Shown piece after piece: positions 33,403 to 41,408 of a stretch of DNA of 64,000 nt (position 1 is the first letter of the stretch; every line of letters begins with the position of its first letter). Below the pieces are notes generated by a model, which was given only the letters and a program-made list of their open reading frames with translations, searched no databases and was not told where the DNA came from. The stretch comes from Myxococcales bacterium (lineage in GTDB: Bacteria; Myxococcota_A; Polyangia; Polyangiales; Polyangiaceae). The stretch spans positions 1-64,000 of the forward strand of contig SECP01000010.1 in assembly GCA_004193285.1 (NCBI GenBank), in the 5' to 3' direction. Position numbers and translations under genes: made by a program.

Positions 33403-34596
33403 GTGACTGCCGCCGCGTCGAGCCCTTTGGATTTCGTACCGCGCATCGTCTGTGCGCGATGTGAAAGGCCCAGCGTCGTGTGCCTGTGTGCGACGCTGTC
33501 GCCGCTGACGACGCGCACTCGCGTCGTCATCCTGCAGCACCCGCGCGAGAGCGACGTGCCGATCAACACCGCGCGGCTCGCCGAGCTGCAGCTGCAGCGG
33601 GCCGAGCTTCACGTAGGCATCCGGCTGGGCGAAGTGCCGGCGTTGCGCGCGCGGCTCCAGGACGCGGAGGCGCCGCCGATTTTGCTCTATCCAGGTGAGG
33701 GCGCGATCGACTTGGCCGAAGCGCCGCCGCCAGGCCCGGTGACGCTCGTGATCTTGGACGGCACGTGGTGGCAAGCCAAGAAGCTGTTTCAGCATAACCC
33801 CGAGCTGGCTCACCTACCGCGCTACGGGCTCTCGCCGAGCGCGCCGAGCCGTTACCGAATCCGCCGGGAGCCGGCCGTACACTGCGTGTCGACGATCGAG
33901 GCCATCGGGGAAGCGCTCGCGCTGCTCGAGCCGGGCGGGTTCGATCGCGAGGCGCTGCTGAAGCCGTTCGATGCCATGGTCGAGCACCAGCTGCACTACG
34001 CCACCCAGCGGAGCGCGCGTCGACACCTGGCGTTTCGGGAGCGCCCTCGCAAGGCCCCGGCGGCGCTCCTGCTGCGCGAGCGGGCGGCGGATCTCGTCGT
34101 TGGCTATGGCGAGGCCAACGCGTGGCCGCGCGGCAGTGAGCTGGGCGGAGACGCGGAGCTCGTCCATTGGGTGGCGGAGCGCGTCGTGACTGGCGAGCGC
34201 TTCGAGGCGTTGATCGCGCCCCGCCGTGAGCTGTCACCCTCGTTCACCGCTCACACGCGCTTGCCCGCGGAGGTCGTCCTCGCCGGTGAGAGCACGGCCG
34301 ACTTTCGGCAGCGCTGGCTTTCTTTCCGGCGCCCTGGTGACTTGCTCGCGGGCTGGGGTCACTACGCTGCGGACCGCCTCGCCGCGGAGGCGGGGGACGC
34401 GCCGGACCGCGCCGACTTGCGGGAGCTTGCGCGTCGGCAGCTCCGAGGCAAAACGGGTGAGGTGGCGGCGTGCGCTCGGGAGCTGGGGGCGAGCCTACCG
34501 CAGCCGTGGGCGCGTGGCCGCGCGGGCGAGCGGTTGTCAGCGGCGGTCGCGGTGACGCGAGCGCTCCTCTCGCGCGCTGGCTACACCTCGGAGTAG
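33403..34596 (+). CDS. DTW-domain tRNA acp3U-transferase-like protein fused to an exonuclease-like domain
   Basis: The GTG at 33403 gives 397 residues. Residues ~10-210 are a DTW domain: the Cys cluster CARCERPSVVCLC, the RVVILQHPRE strand and the signature LDGTWWQAKKL. DTW enzymes (TapT/DTWD) add a 3-amino-3-carboxypropyl group to uridine in tRNA using S-adenosylmethionine. Residues ~225-390 form a second domain that reads like a degenerate DnaQ/DEDD exonuclease: VVGYGEANAWP, ELVHWVAERVVTGERFEALI, then APRRELSPSFTAHTRLP and WLSFRRPGDLLAGWGHYAAD. Its acidic residues are only partly kept, so catalysis is doubtful. The fusion is unusual. It is convergent with the importer operon (16-bp overlap). 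Confidence 0.82.
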   Translation: MTAAASSPLDFVPRIVCARCERPSVVCLCATLSPLTTRTRVVILQHPRESDVPINTARLAELQLQRAELHVGIRLGEVPALRARLQDAEAPPILLYPGEGAIDLAEAPPPGPVTLVILDGTWWQAKKLFQHNPELAHLPRYGLSPSAPSRYRIRREPAVHCVSTIEAIGEALALLEPGGFDREALLKPFDAMVEHQLHYATQRSARRHLAFRERPRKAPAALLLRERAADLVVGYGEANAWPRGSELGGDAELVHWVAERVVTGERFEALIAPRRELSPSFTAHTRLPAEVVLAGESTADFRQRWLSFRRPGDLLAGWGHYAADRLAAEAGDAPDRADLRELARRQLRGKTGEVAACARELGASLPQPWARGRAGERLSAAVAVTRALLSRAGYTSE

Positions 34597-36272
34597 CCGC
34601 TCGCGCGGTCGCTCACGAGGCGCCGCGCGACCCAAACCGCCGTCGCCAAGAGCAGCATCGCCCAAACCCCGAGCGCGCCGGCGAGGAGCCGCCCTTCCCC
34701 AATCAGCTGCGAGAGCTCGTAGATGGCCTTGGTGATCGGAAAATGGGCCTCTTGCTGGGCCAAGATCAGCGAATCCGACACCTCCAGCATCGAAAGCGCG
34801 AACGCAAAGAGGCCGCCCGCCAAGAGATGCGGCAGCACGAGGGGGAGGGTGACGCGCCATAGCGTGCGCGGCGGGGGCGCGCCCAGGCTTTGGGCGGCGT
34901 CCTCTACGCTGCGACTCATTTGCAGGAGGCCCGCCTCCGCGGACCGAAGCACGAAGGGCAGCCGGCGCATCGCGTAAGCGACCACGAGGAGCACGGTCGG
35001 GTCACGCGCGGGGTTGAACATGTCCAGCGGTCTACCCTCGCGAGAGATGGCGAGGTAGCCGAAGGCCATCACCAGGCCTGGCACCGAGAGCGGCAGCATG
35101 GCCAAAATATCCAGCAGCTTTCGACCCGGCGCATTGCTCCGTACCACCACCCAGGCGATGGCAAAGCCCAGCACCAAGTCGAGCGCGGTCGCGAGCGACA
35201 CGTAGCGCAGGCTTTGGGCGATGGAGGGCACGACCCAGGCGTGCCCGAGCGCATTGCGGTAGTGGTCGAGCGTGAAGGCGGTCGGCAGCACGGTCGCGTG
35301 CCAGTCTCGAGAAGAGGCGAGCAGTACCACCGCGAGGTTCGGCAGCGCCGCCGTCACCAGCACGAGCAGCGCAAAGCCCGTACAGACCCAGCCGGAAAGA
35401 CCGCGCAAGTGTCGCCGCTCGCGCCGAGCCGCGCCCTTCACCCCCGCGGTCACGTCCAGCCGACGGAGCAGCAGCCGGCTGAGCGCGTACAGGCCGACGG
35501 TTGCGAGCAGCGCGATGGTCACGAGCCCGTAAACGAACGGGTTTTGACCAATATCCTTCAGACCGACGAAGATTTGAACGGAGGTGACGCGGTCGTAGTC
35601 ACAGAGCAGAGGCACCCCGAGCTCCGTGAGCGACCAAATGAAGATGATGGTCAGCGACGCGAACAGGCTGGGCGCGGTGAGCGGAAGCGTCACGCGCCAC
35701 AGCTTGCGGAGGCCGTGCGCACCGAGCGTCTCCGCGGCGCGCTCCAGCTCCGGATTTTGCCCCGCCAGGGAGGCGGAGAGGTTGAAGTAGAGGACAGGGT
35801 AGAGGTGCAGCGCCGTGAGCGTGATCACCGCGAAGTAGCGCCCGTCGCGTAGCCAGTCCACCGGCGCGCTCGGATCCGAAAGCCCCATGCTGGCGAGCGC
35901 CGCGTTGAGCGCTCCGTTCGGCCCGAGCAGCCGCTGAACGCCGAGCGCCCCCACGAAAGGCGGTACGAACAGCGGTAGCGGGATCAGCGCCGAGAGCCAG
36001 CGCCGCCCCGGGAACTCCCAGCGCGCGAAGACGAGAGAGAGCGGAATTCCGACCAGCGCGCACAGCACGGTCGCGCCGATCGCGACCCCCAGCGTGTTGC
36101 GGAAGCCTTCCAAGTAGGTGGGGTTTTGGAAGACCGCGATCACGTAGGCGAGCGTGAGCCGGCCCTGCTGGTCCACGAAGGCGCCGCGCATGCTCTCCAT
36201 CAGCGGCCACAGGAAGAATACGCCGAAAATCAGGGCTACCGCCGGGAGCAGCCAGCTGGAGGGGTTCCTCAC
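34581..36272 (-). CDS. Fe(III)-type ABC importer permease (two fused halves)
   Basis: This 563-residue inner-membrane protein has about 12 helices arranged as two binding-protein-dependent permease modules, as in FbpB/SfuB. Module 1 carries the EAA-like loop LERAAETLGAHGLRKLWRVT, module 2 the equivalent SVEDAAQSLGAPPPRTLWRV, both followed by a hydrophobic LPLxxP stretch. The GTG at 36272 overlaps the end of the binding-protein gene (GTGA). It completes a three-gene operon with ATPase and binding protein. Iron is the usual cargo of this subfamily, but 2-aminoethylphosphonate or sugars cannot be excluded. Confidence 0.9.
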   Translation of the reverse strand: MRNPSSWLLPAVALIFGVFFLWPLMESMRGAFVDQQGRLTLAYVIAVFQNPTYLEGFRNTLGVAIGATVLCALVGIPLSLVFARWEFPGRRWLSALIPLPLFVPPFVGALGVQRLLGPNGALNAALASMGLSDPSAPVDWLRDGRYFAVITLTALHLYPVLYFNLSASLAGQNPELERAAETLGAHGLRKLWRVTLPLTAPSLFASLTIIFIWSLTELGVPLLCDYDRVTSVQIFVGLKDIGQNPFVYGLVTIALLATVGLYALSRLLLRRLDVTAGVKGAARRERRHLRGLSGWVCTGFALLVLVTAALPNLAVVLLASSRDWHATVLPTAFTLDHYRNALGHAWVVPSIAQSLRYVSLATALDLVLGFAIAWVVVRSNAPGRKLLDILAMLPLSVPGLVMAFGYLAISREGRPLDMFNPARDPTVLLVVAYAMRRLPFVLRSAEAGLLQMSRSVEDAAQSLGAPPPRTLWRVTLPLVLPHLLAGGLFAFALSMLEVSDSLILAQQEAHFPITKAIYELSQLIGEGRLLAGALGVWAMLLLATAVWVARRLVSDRASGYSEV

Positions 36273-37864
36273 TGCCCGCTCCGGGCCAGCTCGCTGACCT
36301 GTTCGTAGTGCCGCTTCAACGCCGTCACGAGTCGGTTCTGCAGCGCCACTTCGCGCAAAGGATCGCCGCTGGCGAGCGCGGGAGCGATCTCATTTTTCAC
36401 GACCTCGTGTGAGACGAGCGACATGTCGTCGAACGCGGCCTTGGCGCGCGGCGGGTTACCATGGGCGGCGAGCGCCGCGGAGGCGTCGTGCAGCTCTTCT
36501 TCCGTATCCACGCACATGAGGCGGATGACGAAGGACAGCGCACGGAACAGCGGAGCCGTCCACGCCGCGCGGTAGGTGAACGCGTGCGCGGCGAGGTACG
36601 GGTTTTCGTCCGGATCGGACAAGAAGGGGCGCCGCGCGGGCTCGAACATCACGGGCAAGATCGGGGTGCGCCTGAGCGCATAGCGCACCGGGCCGCCCGG
36701 GACGCCGCGCTTGTAAGCCCACATCGCTTGGCCGGCGGGGCTCAGCACGAAATCGATGAAGGTTTTGGCGAGCTCGGGGGCGGGGGCGCCGCGCAACAAG
36801 CCGATCGGGTCCGCGCCCATCGAGCTGCCGCCGTCCGGAAGCACGAACCTGAGCCGCTCGGCGGCTCCGGAGCCTTCGCTCTCGAACCGGCCGTAGAAAT
36901 CGATGCACATGCCGATGGCGGCGCTACCGCTCTGCACGTCTTGCACGACCTTCGTCGCTTGGTCGCTGAAGTAGCGCGAAACGCCGCCGATGCGCCGAAT
37001 CAGCCGCATGCCGTCATCGAAGCCGCGCGAGAGCGCCTTCGCTTCCTCGGGCGTACCCTTCGCGGGCGAGCCTGCCGCCGCCATGGCATCGCTCATGGCC
37101 TGCTGCACGATCATCTCGAAAGCCTTGTTGGCTGAGCCGCTCTTGCTCGGATCGGCCAGCGCGACCTTCCCCGCGAGGCGCGGATCTGCCAGATCCTGCC
37201 AGCGGTGCGGAGCCTCGGAGATGCCGAGCTGGCGTAGCGCTTGCGGGTTGTAACAAATGCCGAAGCCGGAGACGCAGGTGCCTACCCATCGACCTTGCTT
37301 GTCCCAGTACGGCTCCCCGCCGACCGTTTGCGGGATGGCACCGTCGCCGAACAGCTCCGGGTGACGCTCGGCGACGCGGGCATCCACGAGCCGACCGGCA
37401 GCGGCGTGCTGTGAGAAATCGTAGCTGCCACCGCCGAACAAGATGTCGATGTTGATGCTGACGTTCGAGGCGAGGAACAAGCGGCGGGCGCGAGCGGCTT
37501 CGTCGTCACCCTCCTCCGCTTGCTTGGGGTTGGCAAACGCTTGGGCGGCGCGCTCACTGAGAGAGCTGCCCGTTTGCGCGGCGTAGTATTGCTCGAAGGC
37601 GGAGCGATACTCGGACGAGAGGTAGCGCGCGATCTCGGTCGTACCTCCCGGGTTTCGCCAATCGAGCCGAACCGGCGGCTGCCCGCGCTGCTCGAGGAAG
37701 CTTCGAAAGCCCCGGGTCATCTCGTAGCGGATGGCCTCGTTGTGGGGCGTGAGCAGCACCAAGCGGCGCGCGGTATCCGGCTCGGCGGCGAGCTTTGGGC
37801 GGAGCGCGAACGGCACGAGAAGCAGCGCCGCCAGCGCGATGAGGCCCGGCAGCGCGGCTTTCAT
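36269..37864 (-). CDS. Periplasmic substrate-binding protein of the ABC importer
   Basis: The ATG at 37864 gives 531 residues, longer than typical FbpA/FutA proteins (~340). The signal anchor MKAALPGLIALAALLLVPFA precedes the mature part. Binding-protein features include LVLLTPHNEAIRYEMTRGF, GRWVGTCVSGFGICYNPQAL, WQDLADPRLAGKVALADPSK with SGSA, and FVLPDGGSSMGADPIGLLRG. An inserted region around residues 60-120 contains an acidic/Ala-rich linker. The C-terminal ~150 residues (VDTEEELHDASAALAAHG and on) are extra relative to short family members. It overlaps the ATPase gene (ATGA) and the permease gene, so the three are co-translated. Iron(III) is the likely ligand by family; this is inference. 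Confidence 0.88.
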   Translation of the reverse strand: MKAALPGLIALAALLLVPFALRPKLAAEPDTARRLVLLTPHNEAIRYEMTRGFRSFLEQRGQPPVRLDWRNPGGTTEIARYLSSEYRSAFEQYYAAQTGSSLSERAAQAFANPKQAEEGDDEAARARRLFLASNVSINIDILFGGGSYDFSQHAAAGRLVDARVAERHPELFGDGAIPQTVGGEPYWDKQGRWVGTCVSGFGICYNPQALRQLGISEAPHRWQDLADPRLAGKVALADPSKSGSANKAFEMIVQQAMSDAMAAAGSPAKGTPEEAKALSRGFDDGMRLIRRIGGVSRYFSDQATKVVQDVQSGSAAIGMCIDFYGRFESEGSGAAERLRFVLPDGGSSMGADPIGLLRGAPAPELAKTFIDFVLSPAGQAMWAYKRGVPGGPVRYALRRTPILPVMFEPARRPFLSDPDENPYLAAHAFTYRAAWTAPLFRALSFVIRLMCVDTEEELHDASAALAAHGNPPRAKAAFDDMSLVSHEVVKNEIAPALASGDPLREVALQNRLVTALKRHYEQVSELARSGQ

Positions 37865-38943
37865 GGGCCGTGTTCCGGCTCGAGTAGGACCACGTCCCCC
37901 GGGCTGATGTGAGCCCACAGCTCGGAGCCGGAGCCGTGACGATCCGGAGCGTGCGGGTTGAGCTCGTAGGCGCGCAGCGTGACGCCGCGATGCGAGACCT
38001 CGTGCTCGCACAGCTCGCCCAGGTAGCTGCTTCGTTCCGCCTGCACTGGGAAGGCATGCTCCCCCTGCTGGGCGCCCGAAAGTCGCACCGCCTCCGGCCG
38101 GATCGAGAGCAGCGCCATCTGCCCCGGTTCGAAGCCCTCGCGCCCTTGCGCCAGCAGCTTCAGCGCGCCGACCTCCACCTCGAGCAGCGGACCACGGCGG
38201 GCGACCACGCGCGCTTCGAGCAGGTTGGTCTCGCCCAGAAATGTCGCCACGCTGCGGGAGCGGGGTGAACGATACACCTCCCACGGCGAGCCCACTTGCT
38301 CCAGCTGCCCGGCTCTCATGACCGCAATGCGGTCCGCGATGGCGAGCGCTTCCTTCTGGTCGTGCGTGACGTAGAGAGTGGTCAGCCCGTGCTCTTTGCA
38401 AACGCGGCGAATCTCCTCGCGCATGCTGTGGCGTAGCCCAGCGTCCAGGTTGGACAGGGGCTCGTCGAGCAGGAGGCAGCGGGGGCGAGTGACGAGCGCG
38501 CGCGCCAGGGCAACCCGCTGCTGCTCACCGCCCGAGAGCTGATCCACGCGACGCGCGGCAAAACCGCCCATTTTTACGTCGGAGAGCGCGCGCTCGATGC
38601 GCTCGGTGATCTCGGCTTTGGGCCGCTTCTGCTCGCGAAGCCCAAAGGCGACGTTTTCCCCGACCGTGAGGTGCGGGAATAGGGCGAAGCTCTGGAACAC
38701 CATGCCGATCTGCCGTCGGTGGGGCGGCACGTCGGTCACGTCCTCACCGTCGAACAGCACACGGCCGGCTTGGGGGGAGACGAACCCGGCGATGCTCCTG
38801 AGCAGCGTGCTCTTGCCGCAGCCGCTCGGTCCGAGCAAGAGCAGCAGCTCCCCCGGTTCGACGCTCAGGCTGACCGAGCGCAGCGCCACGTTGTCGCCGA
38901 AGCGGACCGCTACCCCTTCTACGGCGATGGCGATCTTCGTCAA
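37861..38943 (-). CDS. ABC importer ATPase with TOBE-type C-terminus
   Basis: This 360-residue cytosolic ATPase has Walker A GPSGCGKSTLL, Q-loop region VFQSFALFPHLTVGENVAFG, signature LSGGEQQRVALARAL, Walker B CLLLDEPLSNLD and the H-loop VTHDQKEAL. The C-terminal ~110 residues are a TOBE-type regulatory domain (LSIRPEAVRLSG). It is the first gene of the importer operon. The reading frame's only good start is a TTG at 38943, 3 bp before the end of the upstream TerB-like gene region. FbpC/PotA-like family; cargo inferred from its partners. Confidence 0.92.
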   Translation of the reverse strand: MTKIAIAVEGVAVRFGDNVALRSVSLSVEPGELLLLLGPSGCGKSTLLRSIAGFVSPQAGRVLFDGEDVTDVPPHRRQIGMVFQSFALFPHLTVGENVAFGLREQKRPKAEITERIERALSDVKMGGFAARRVDQLSGGEQQRVALARALVTRPRCLLLDEPLSNLDAGLRHSMREEIRRVCKEHGLTTLYVTHDQKEALAIADRIAVMRAGQLEQVGSPWEVYRSPRSRSVATFLGETNLLEARVVARRGPLLEVEVGALKLLAQGREGFEPGQMALLSIRPEAVRLSGAQQGEHAFPVQAERSSYLGELCEHEVSHRGVTLRAYELNPHAPDRHGSGSELWAHISPGDVVLLEPEHGP

Positions 38944-38946
38944 GAC

Positions 38947-39303
38947 TCAGCCTGCGGCGCCCACTCGCTGCGGGAGCTGCCAGAGCATTGCCAGCTCGTT
39001 CAAGAGCGCCGCTTCGCTCTCCGCGATCGTGCCTTGGATGGCCATCCCGTACACCAGCTCGAAGACGACCTCGCGCGCCTCTTGCCGCTCGACGCCCCCA
39101 GCCGCGCGAAGGATGGAAGAGCCGTCCGACAGCGCGGCGGCTTGGTCGCGCGCGGCGTCGAAACGCTCGGGCCCGATCTCGTCAGCGATTTGCTCCAGAA
39201 GCTCCAGTTCCTCCTGGGACACGCTGCCGTCCATTCGGGCCATCAACCCGACCAGCGCCAAGAGCACGACTTGTTCGGGCTGCGACAGATCATCCAGGGT
39301 CAT
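38947..39303 (-). CDS. TerB-like small helical protein
   Basis: This 118-residue soluble protein is mostly helical, with the TerB/DjlA-type acidic repeats LLALVGLMARMDGSVSQEEL and MAIQGTIAESEAALLNELAM. Each repeat has an Asp/Gly or Gly turn followed by a Glu-rich helix. TerB domains bind metal in tellurite-resistance complexes and are also found as unknown add-ons. It lies 3 bp upstream of the iron-type importer ATPase on the same strand, so it is probably the first gene of that transcript. Whether it senses metal for the importer is inference. Confidence 0.72.
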   Translation of the reverse strand: MTLDDLSQPEQVVLLALVGLMARMDGSVSQEELELLEQIADEIGPERFDAARDQAAALSDGSSILRAAGGVERQEAREVVFELVYGMAIQGTIAESEAALLNELAMLWQLPQRVGAAG

Positions 39304-39344
39304 GGGCGACCCTTCGTAACACGCCGGAGGGCTCGGGAGAACGC

Positions 39345-40058
39345 CTACTGCAAGAAGCCCTCGCGGGTGAGTCGATCCACCACGCGCTTGTCGTCCTTGA
39401 TGTCCGGCTTCGCGACCTGCTTCCGCAAAGCCGTGAGCGTCTTATGGGGCCAGCTCTTTTGGACCATGTTCACGATGAAGGTCGGTACGGCGCCCTTCGG
39501 ATCCACGACGACCTCGGCGACCACGATCGTGCCTTTCGTCTTCGTCCCGTCCTTATTGGTGCGCTCGGCCATGGTCAGCTCGAACTTCCCGGACTTGAAG
39601 CTGCCGCGCACGTAGTCGTCGTACTCCGGAGCGATGGGGTCCGTGACCGAGTAGTAGCTGAACACGACCTTCTTCTTCGCGGGGTCCGTCGTGATGAGGC
39701 TCTTGAAGACGAAGTCGCGATCCTTGAGGGGCGAGGGCGTCTTGATGTGATTCCAGTTGATGGACTCGCTCTCGCTGATCTCCCGAATGACCTTGGTCTT
39801 GACCAGACGGTCGATCCACTCCGTGCTGCGCTTCCGATCCGCGAGCACGCTAGCGACGCGCACGATCGGAGCCGCGATGAACCCTTCGCCGCGCAAACCA
39901 ACGACGGACGTGCCGGGCACGTCCCGCCGGTACATGCGGATGCCGTCTTCTTCGTCGAACTGCTCCCACTGCGCGCTTTCCTTGGGAGGGTCTGCGTGGG
40001 CCGCGGCGGTGAGCGCGAAGGTGGTGAGCAGGGCGGAAGCGAGCAAACGAACGCGCAT
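39345..40058 (-). CDS. Exported START-domain lipid-binding protein
   Basis: This 237-residue protein has a clear signal peptide (MRVRLLASALLTTFALTAAA, cleavage at AHA-D). The mature part is a START/SRPBCC domain: QWEQFDEEDGIRMYRRDVPG, GEGFIAAPIVRVASVLAD, WNHIKTPSPLKDRDFVFKS, and a C-terminal helix from NMVQKSWPHKTLTALRKQVA. Such exported single START domains carry hydrophobic ligands between membranes or store them. No operon partner is obvious; it lies 41 bp from the TerB-like gene on the same strand and could be upstream in that transcript. Confidence 0.88.
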   Translation of the reverse strand: MRVRLLASALLTTFALTAAAHADPPKESAQWEQFDEEDGIRMYRRDVPGTSVVGLRGEGFIAAPIVRVASVLADRKRSTEWIDRLVKTKVIREISESESINWNHIKTPSPLKDRDFVFKSLITTDPAKKKVVFSYYSVTDPIAPEYDDYVRGSFKSGKFELTMAERTNKDGTKTKGTIVVAEVVVDPKGAVPTFIVNMVQKSWPHKTLTALRKQVAKPDIKDDKRVVDRLTREGFLQ

Positions 40059-40145
40059 GGCTTGGACCTCGGTACGCTAGCTTATCGCAGAAACTTCCCA
40101 AGGCGGAGGCGAGCGGGGCTGTCTCACCCGCGGAGAACGGCACAC

Positions 40146-40541
40146 ATGCGTACCCTTGGAACCTGGCTGCTCATCCTTTTCGCGCTTCCCGCCTGCGCCG
40201 CTCGGTCTGCCGCCTTGCCCAGCTCGGCTCGCGCCCCGGCCCCCGCGCGCCAGGTTTCCGCCTCCACGCCGCCGGAACCGGCACCGCGCGACGGCTTGGC
40301 GCAGGCCGACTTGGCCTACATTTCACAGTTAGGCGCGTCGCGAGGGGGTCGTTTCGACACAGAGCGGCAGATTTCACAGCTCGAGCGCGCGGTCGAGCTC
40401 TACGCTCAATTCTTGGAGCGCGCTGCCGGCCGTCCCGAGCTCGCGAGCGCCGTCAAGAAGAGTCAGGAGCGGCTCGCGGACGCGCGCGAAACCATCGACT
40501 TCTTGAAGCAGTCGCTGAACGACGAAGCGAAACCTCGCTAG
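40146..40541 (+). CDS. Small lipoprotein with C-terminal helical segment
   Basis: The ATG at 40146 gives 131 residues with signal peptide MRTLGTWLLILFALPAC; lipobox LPAC places the lipidated Cys at 17. A Pro/Ala-rich linker is followed by a helical segment with possible coiled-coil character (ERQISQLERAVELYAQFLER then VKKSQERLADARETIDFL). No family is recognised. It is convergent with the degenerate GlutR-like gene; their stops interlock in a shared CTAG at 40538-40541. Confidence 0.7.
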   Translation: MRTLGTWLLILFALPACAARSAALPSSARAPAPARQVSASTPPEPAPRDGLAQADLAYISQLGASRGGRFDTERQISQLERAVELYAQFLERAAGRPELASAVKKSQERLADARETIDFLKQSLNDEAKPR

Positions 40542-41257
40542 CTGGTCTTGCGCTCGGAGAGCGGCAGCAGGCTGAAGGGCGAAATCCGCAGCCGCATGCA
40601 GCTGCCCGGCTCGTCCGCAGCATAGGGAGGTAGCGAGCTTCGCGGTGCCGGCACGGAGGAGCGCGCCGCCTCGTCGTTGGCCGCCGCGAGCTGGAAGGCG
40701 ATCAGCTGCTCTTCGTAGATGCGCTCGGCGCCGAGCGCTTCGATCTGGCGTGAGGCGCGCGTCGAGTGCGGCGCGGAGAGCGCGGTCTCGCTTTCGCTGC
40801 GATCGGCCGTGCTCAGCGCCAAGCTGAACAGCTCGCTCAAGTCGTCACTCAGCGTCCGGAAGCGGCGCGCTTGGGTGCACGCGGATTGAATCGCGGACGA
40901 GTACGACAGCCCGTGCTCGGTGGACTCGAGGCCCGCAGCTTGACGGAGCATGTGCCGCACGGCGGCGTGGCCGGCTGCTTCCCGCGTGCGAATACGCTCG
41001 AAGCCCTCCAGGTTTCTACCCAAGGACCACAAGCTCTCGAGCAGCGGCTTGAAGGCGGCGCGGCGCCCCGCGTCACTCGAGTACAGGTCCACGCTGTCCG
41101 GACCGCACACGATCGCGAGCGGCGCGCCGGCGGCTCGGGCGCGCTCGAGCCAGTGCTCCACGTCGTCCGGGTCGAGCTCGAGCACCGCCCGTAGGCTGTT
41201 CGGCGCCGAGTGAAGATCGATGGAGAGTAAGTGTAAGGTGGTACCGGCAGTGGCCAT
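40538..41257 (-). CDS. Degenerate glutamyl-tRNA-reductase-like N-terminal domain protein
   Basis: The ATG at 41257 gives 239 residues. The order of segments follows the N-terminal catalytic domain of glutamyl-tRNA reductase (HemA): LHLLSIDLHSAPNSLRAVLE (compare the GlutR start), VCGPDSVDLYSS at the place of the sTCNRxExY loop, and HAAVRHMLRQAAGLESTEHG, matching the AVxHLFxVAxGLDSxxxGE block. The catalytic Cys is displaced or lost: C-G-P-D-S-V-D-L-Y has two extra residues before the Tyr. The NADPH Rossmann and dimerisation domains are missing; a disordered Ala/Ser-rich tail replaces them. It is therefore not a reductase. It may bind tRNA-Glu or haem-pathway partners. Similarity is judged by eye. 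Confidence 0.66.
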   Translation of the reverse strand: MATAGTTLHLLSIDLHSAPNSLRAVLELDPDDVEHWLERARAAGAPLAIVCGPDSVDLYSSDAGRRAAFKPLLESLWSLGRNLEGFERIRTREAAGHAAVRHMLRQAAGLESTEHGLSYSSAIQSACTQARRFRTLSDDLSELFSLALSTADRSESETALSAPHSTRASRQIEALGAERIYEEQLIAFQLAAANDEAARSSVPAPRSSLPPYAADEPGSCMRLRISPFSLLPLSERKTS

Positions 41258-41306
41258 GGGCCTCGGCCAGCACAACGGCTGCCCCCCGCCCGGACTTCAG
41301 CCCCAA

Positions 41307-41322
41307 AGACCCAGATGGGTCT
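41307..41322. promoter_or_regulatory. Palindrome in divergent control region
   Basis: AGACCCA-GA-TGGGTCT is a perfect 7-2-7 dyad in the 151-bp gap between the GlutR-like gene and the LON-domain gene. A half-site TGGGTC recurs about 20 bp further on. A TATAGT (41396-41401) sits only eight bases before the LON gene ATG, compatible with a leaderless transcript, but no good -35 is seen. Operator function is inferred. Confidence 0.4.
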
Positions 41323-41408
41323 CGAAAGACCGCCCCCCTGGGTCAAAATCCGTGGATGAGCAGGGTTAAGCGCCCACTTGGCCCGCGGACCTAGCTATAG
41401 TCGGCTGG

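Noticed and set aside
37865-38401. N-terminal extension of the binding-protein frame
   Set aside because: It lies within the ATPase gene in another frame; the signal peptide begins at 37864.
38988-40145. Long plus-strand frame leading into the small lipoprotein
   Set aside because: Only the last 131 residues form a lipoprotein. The rest is antisense to the TerB-like and START genes.
40538-41257. Active glutamyl-tRNA reductase (hemA)
   Set aside because: The catalytic cysteine loop is altered and the NADPH and dimerisation domains are missing.
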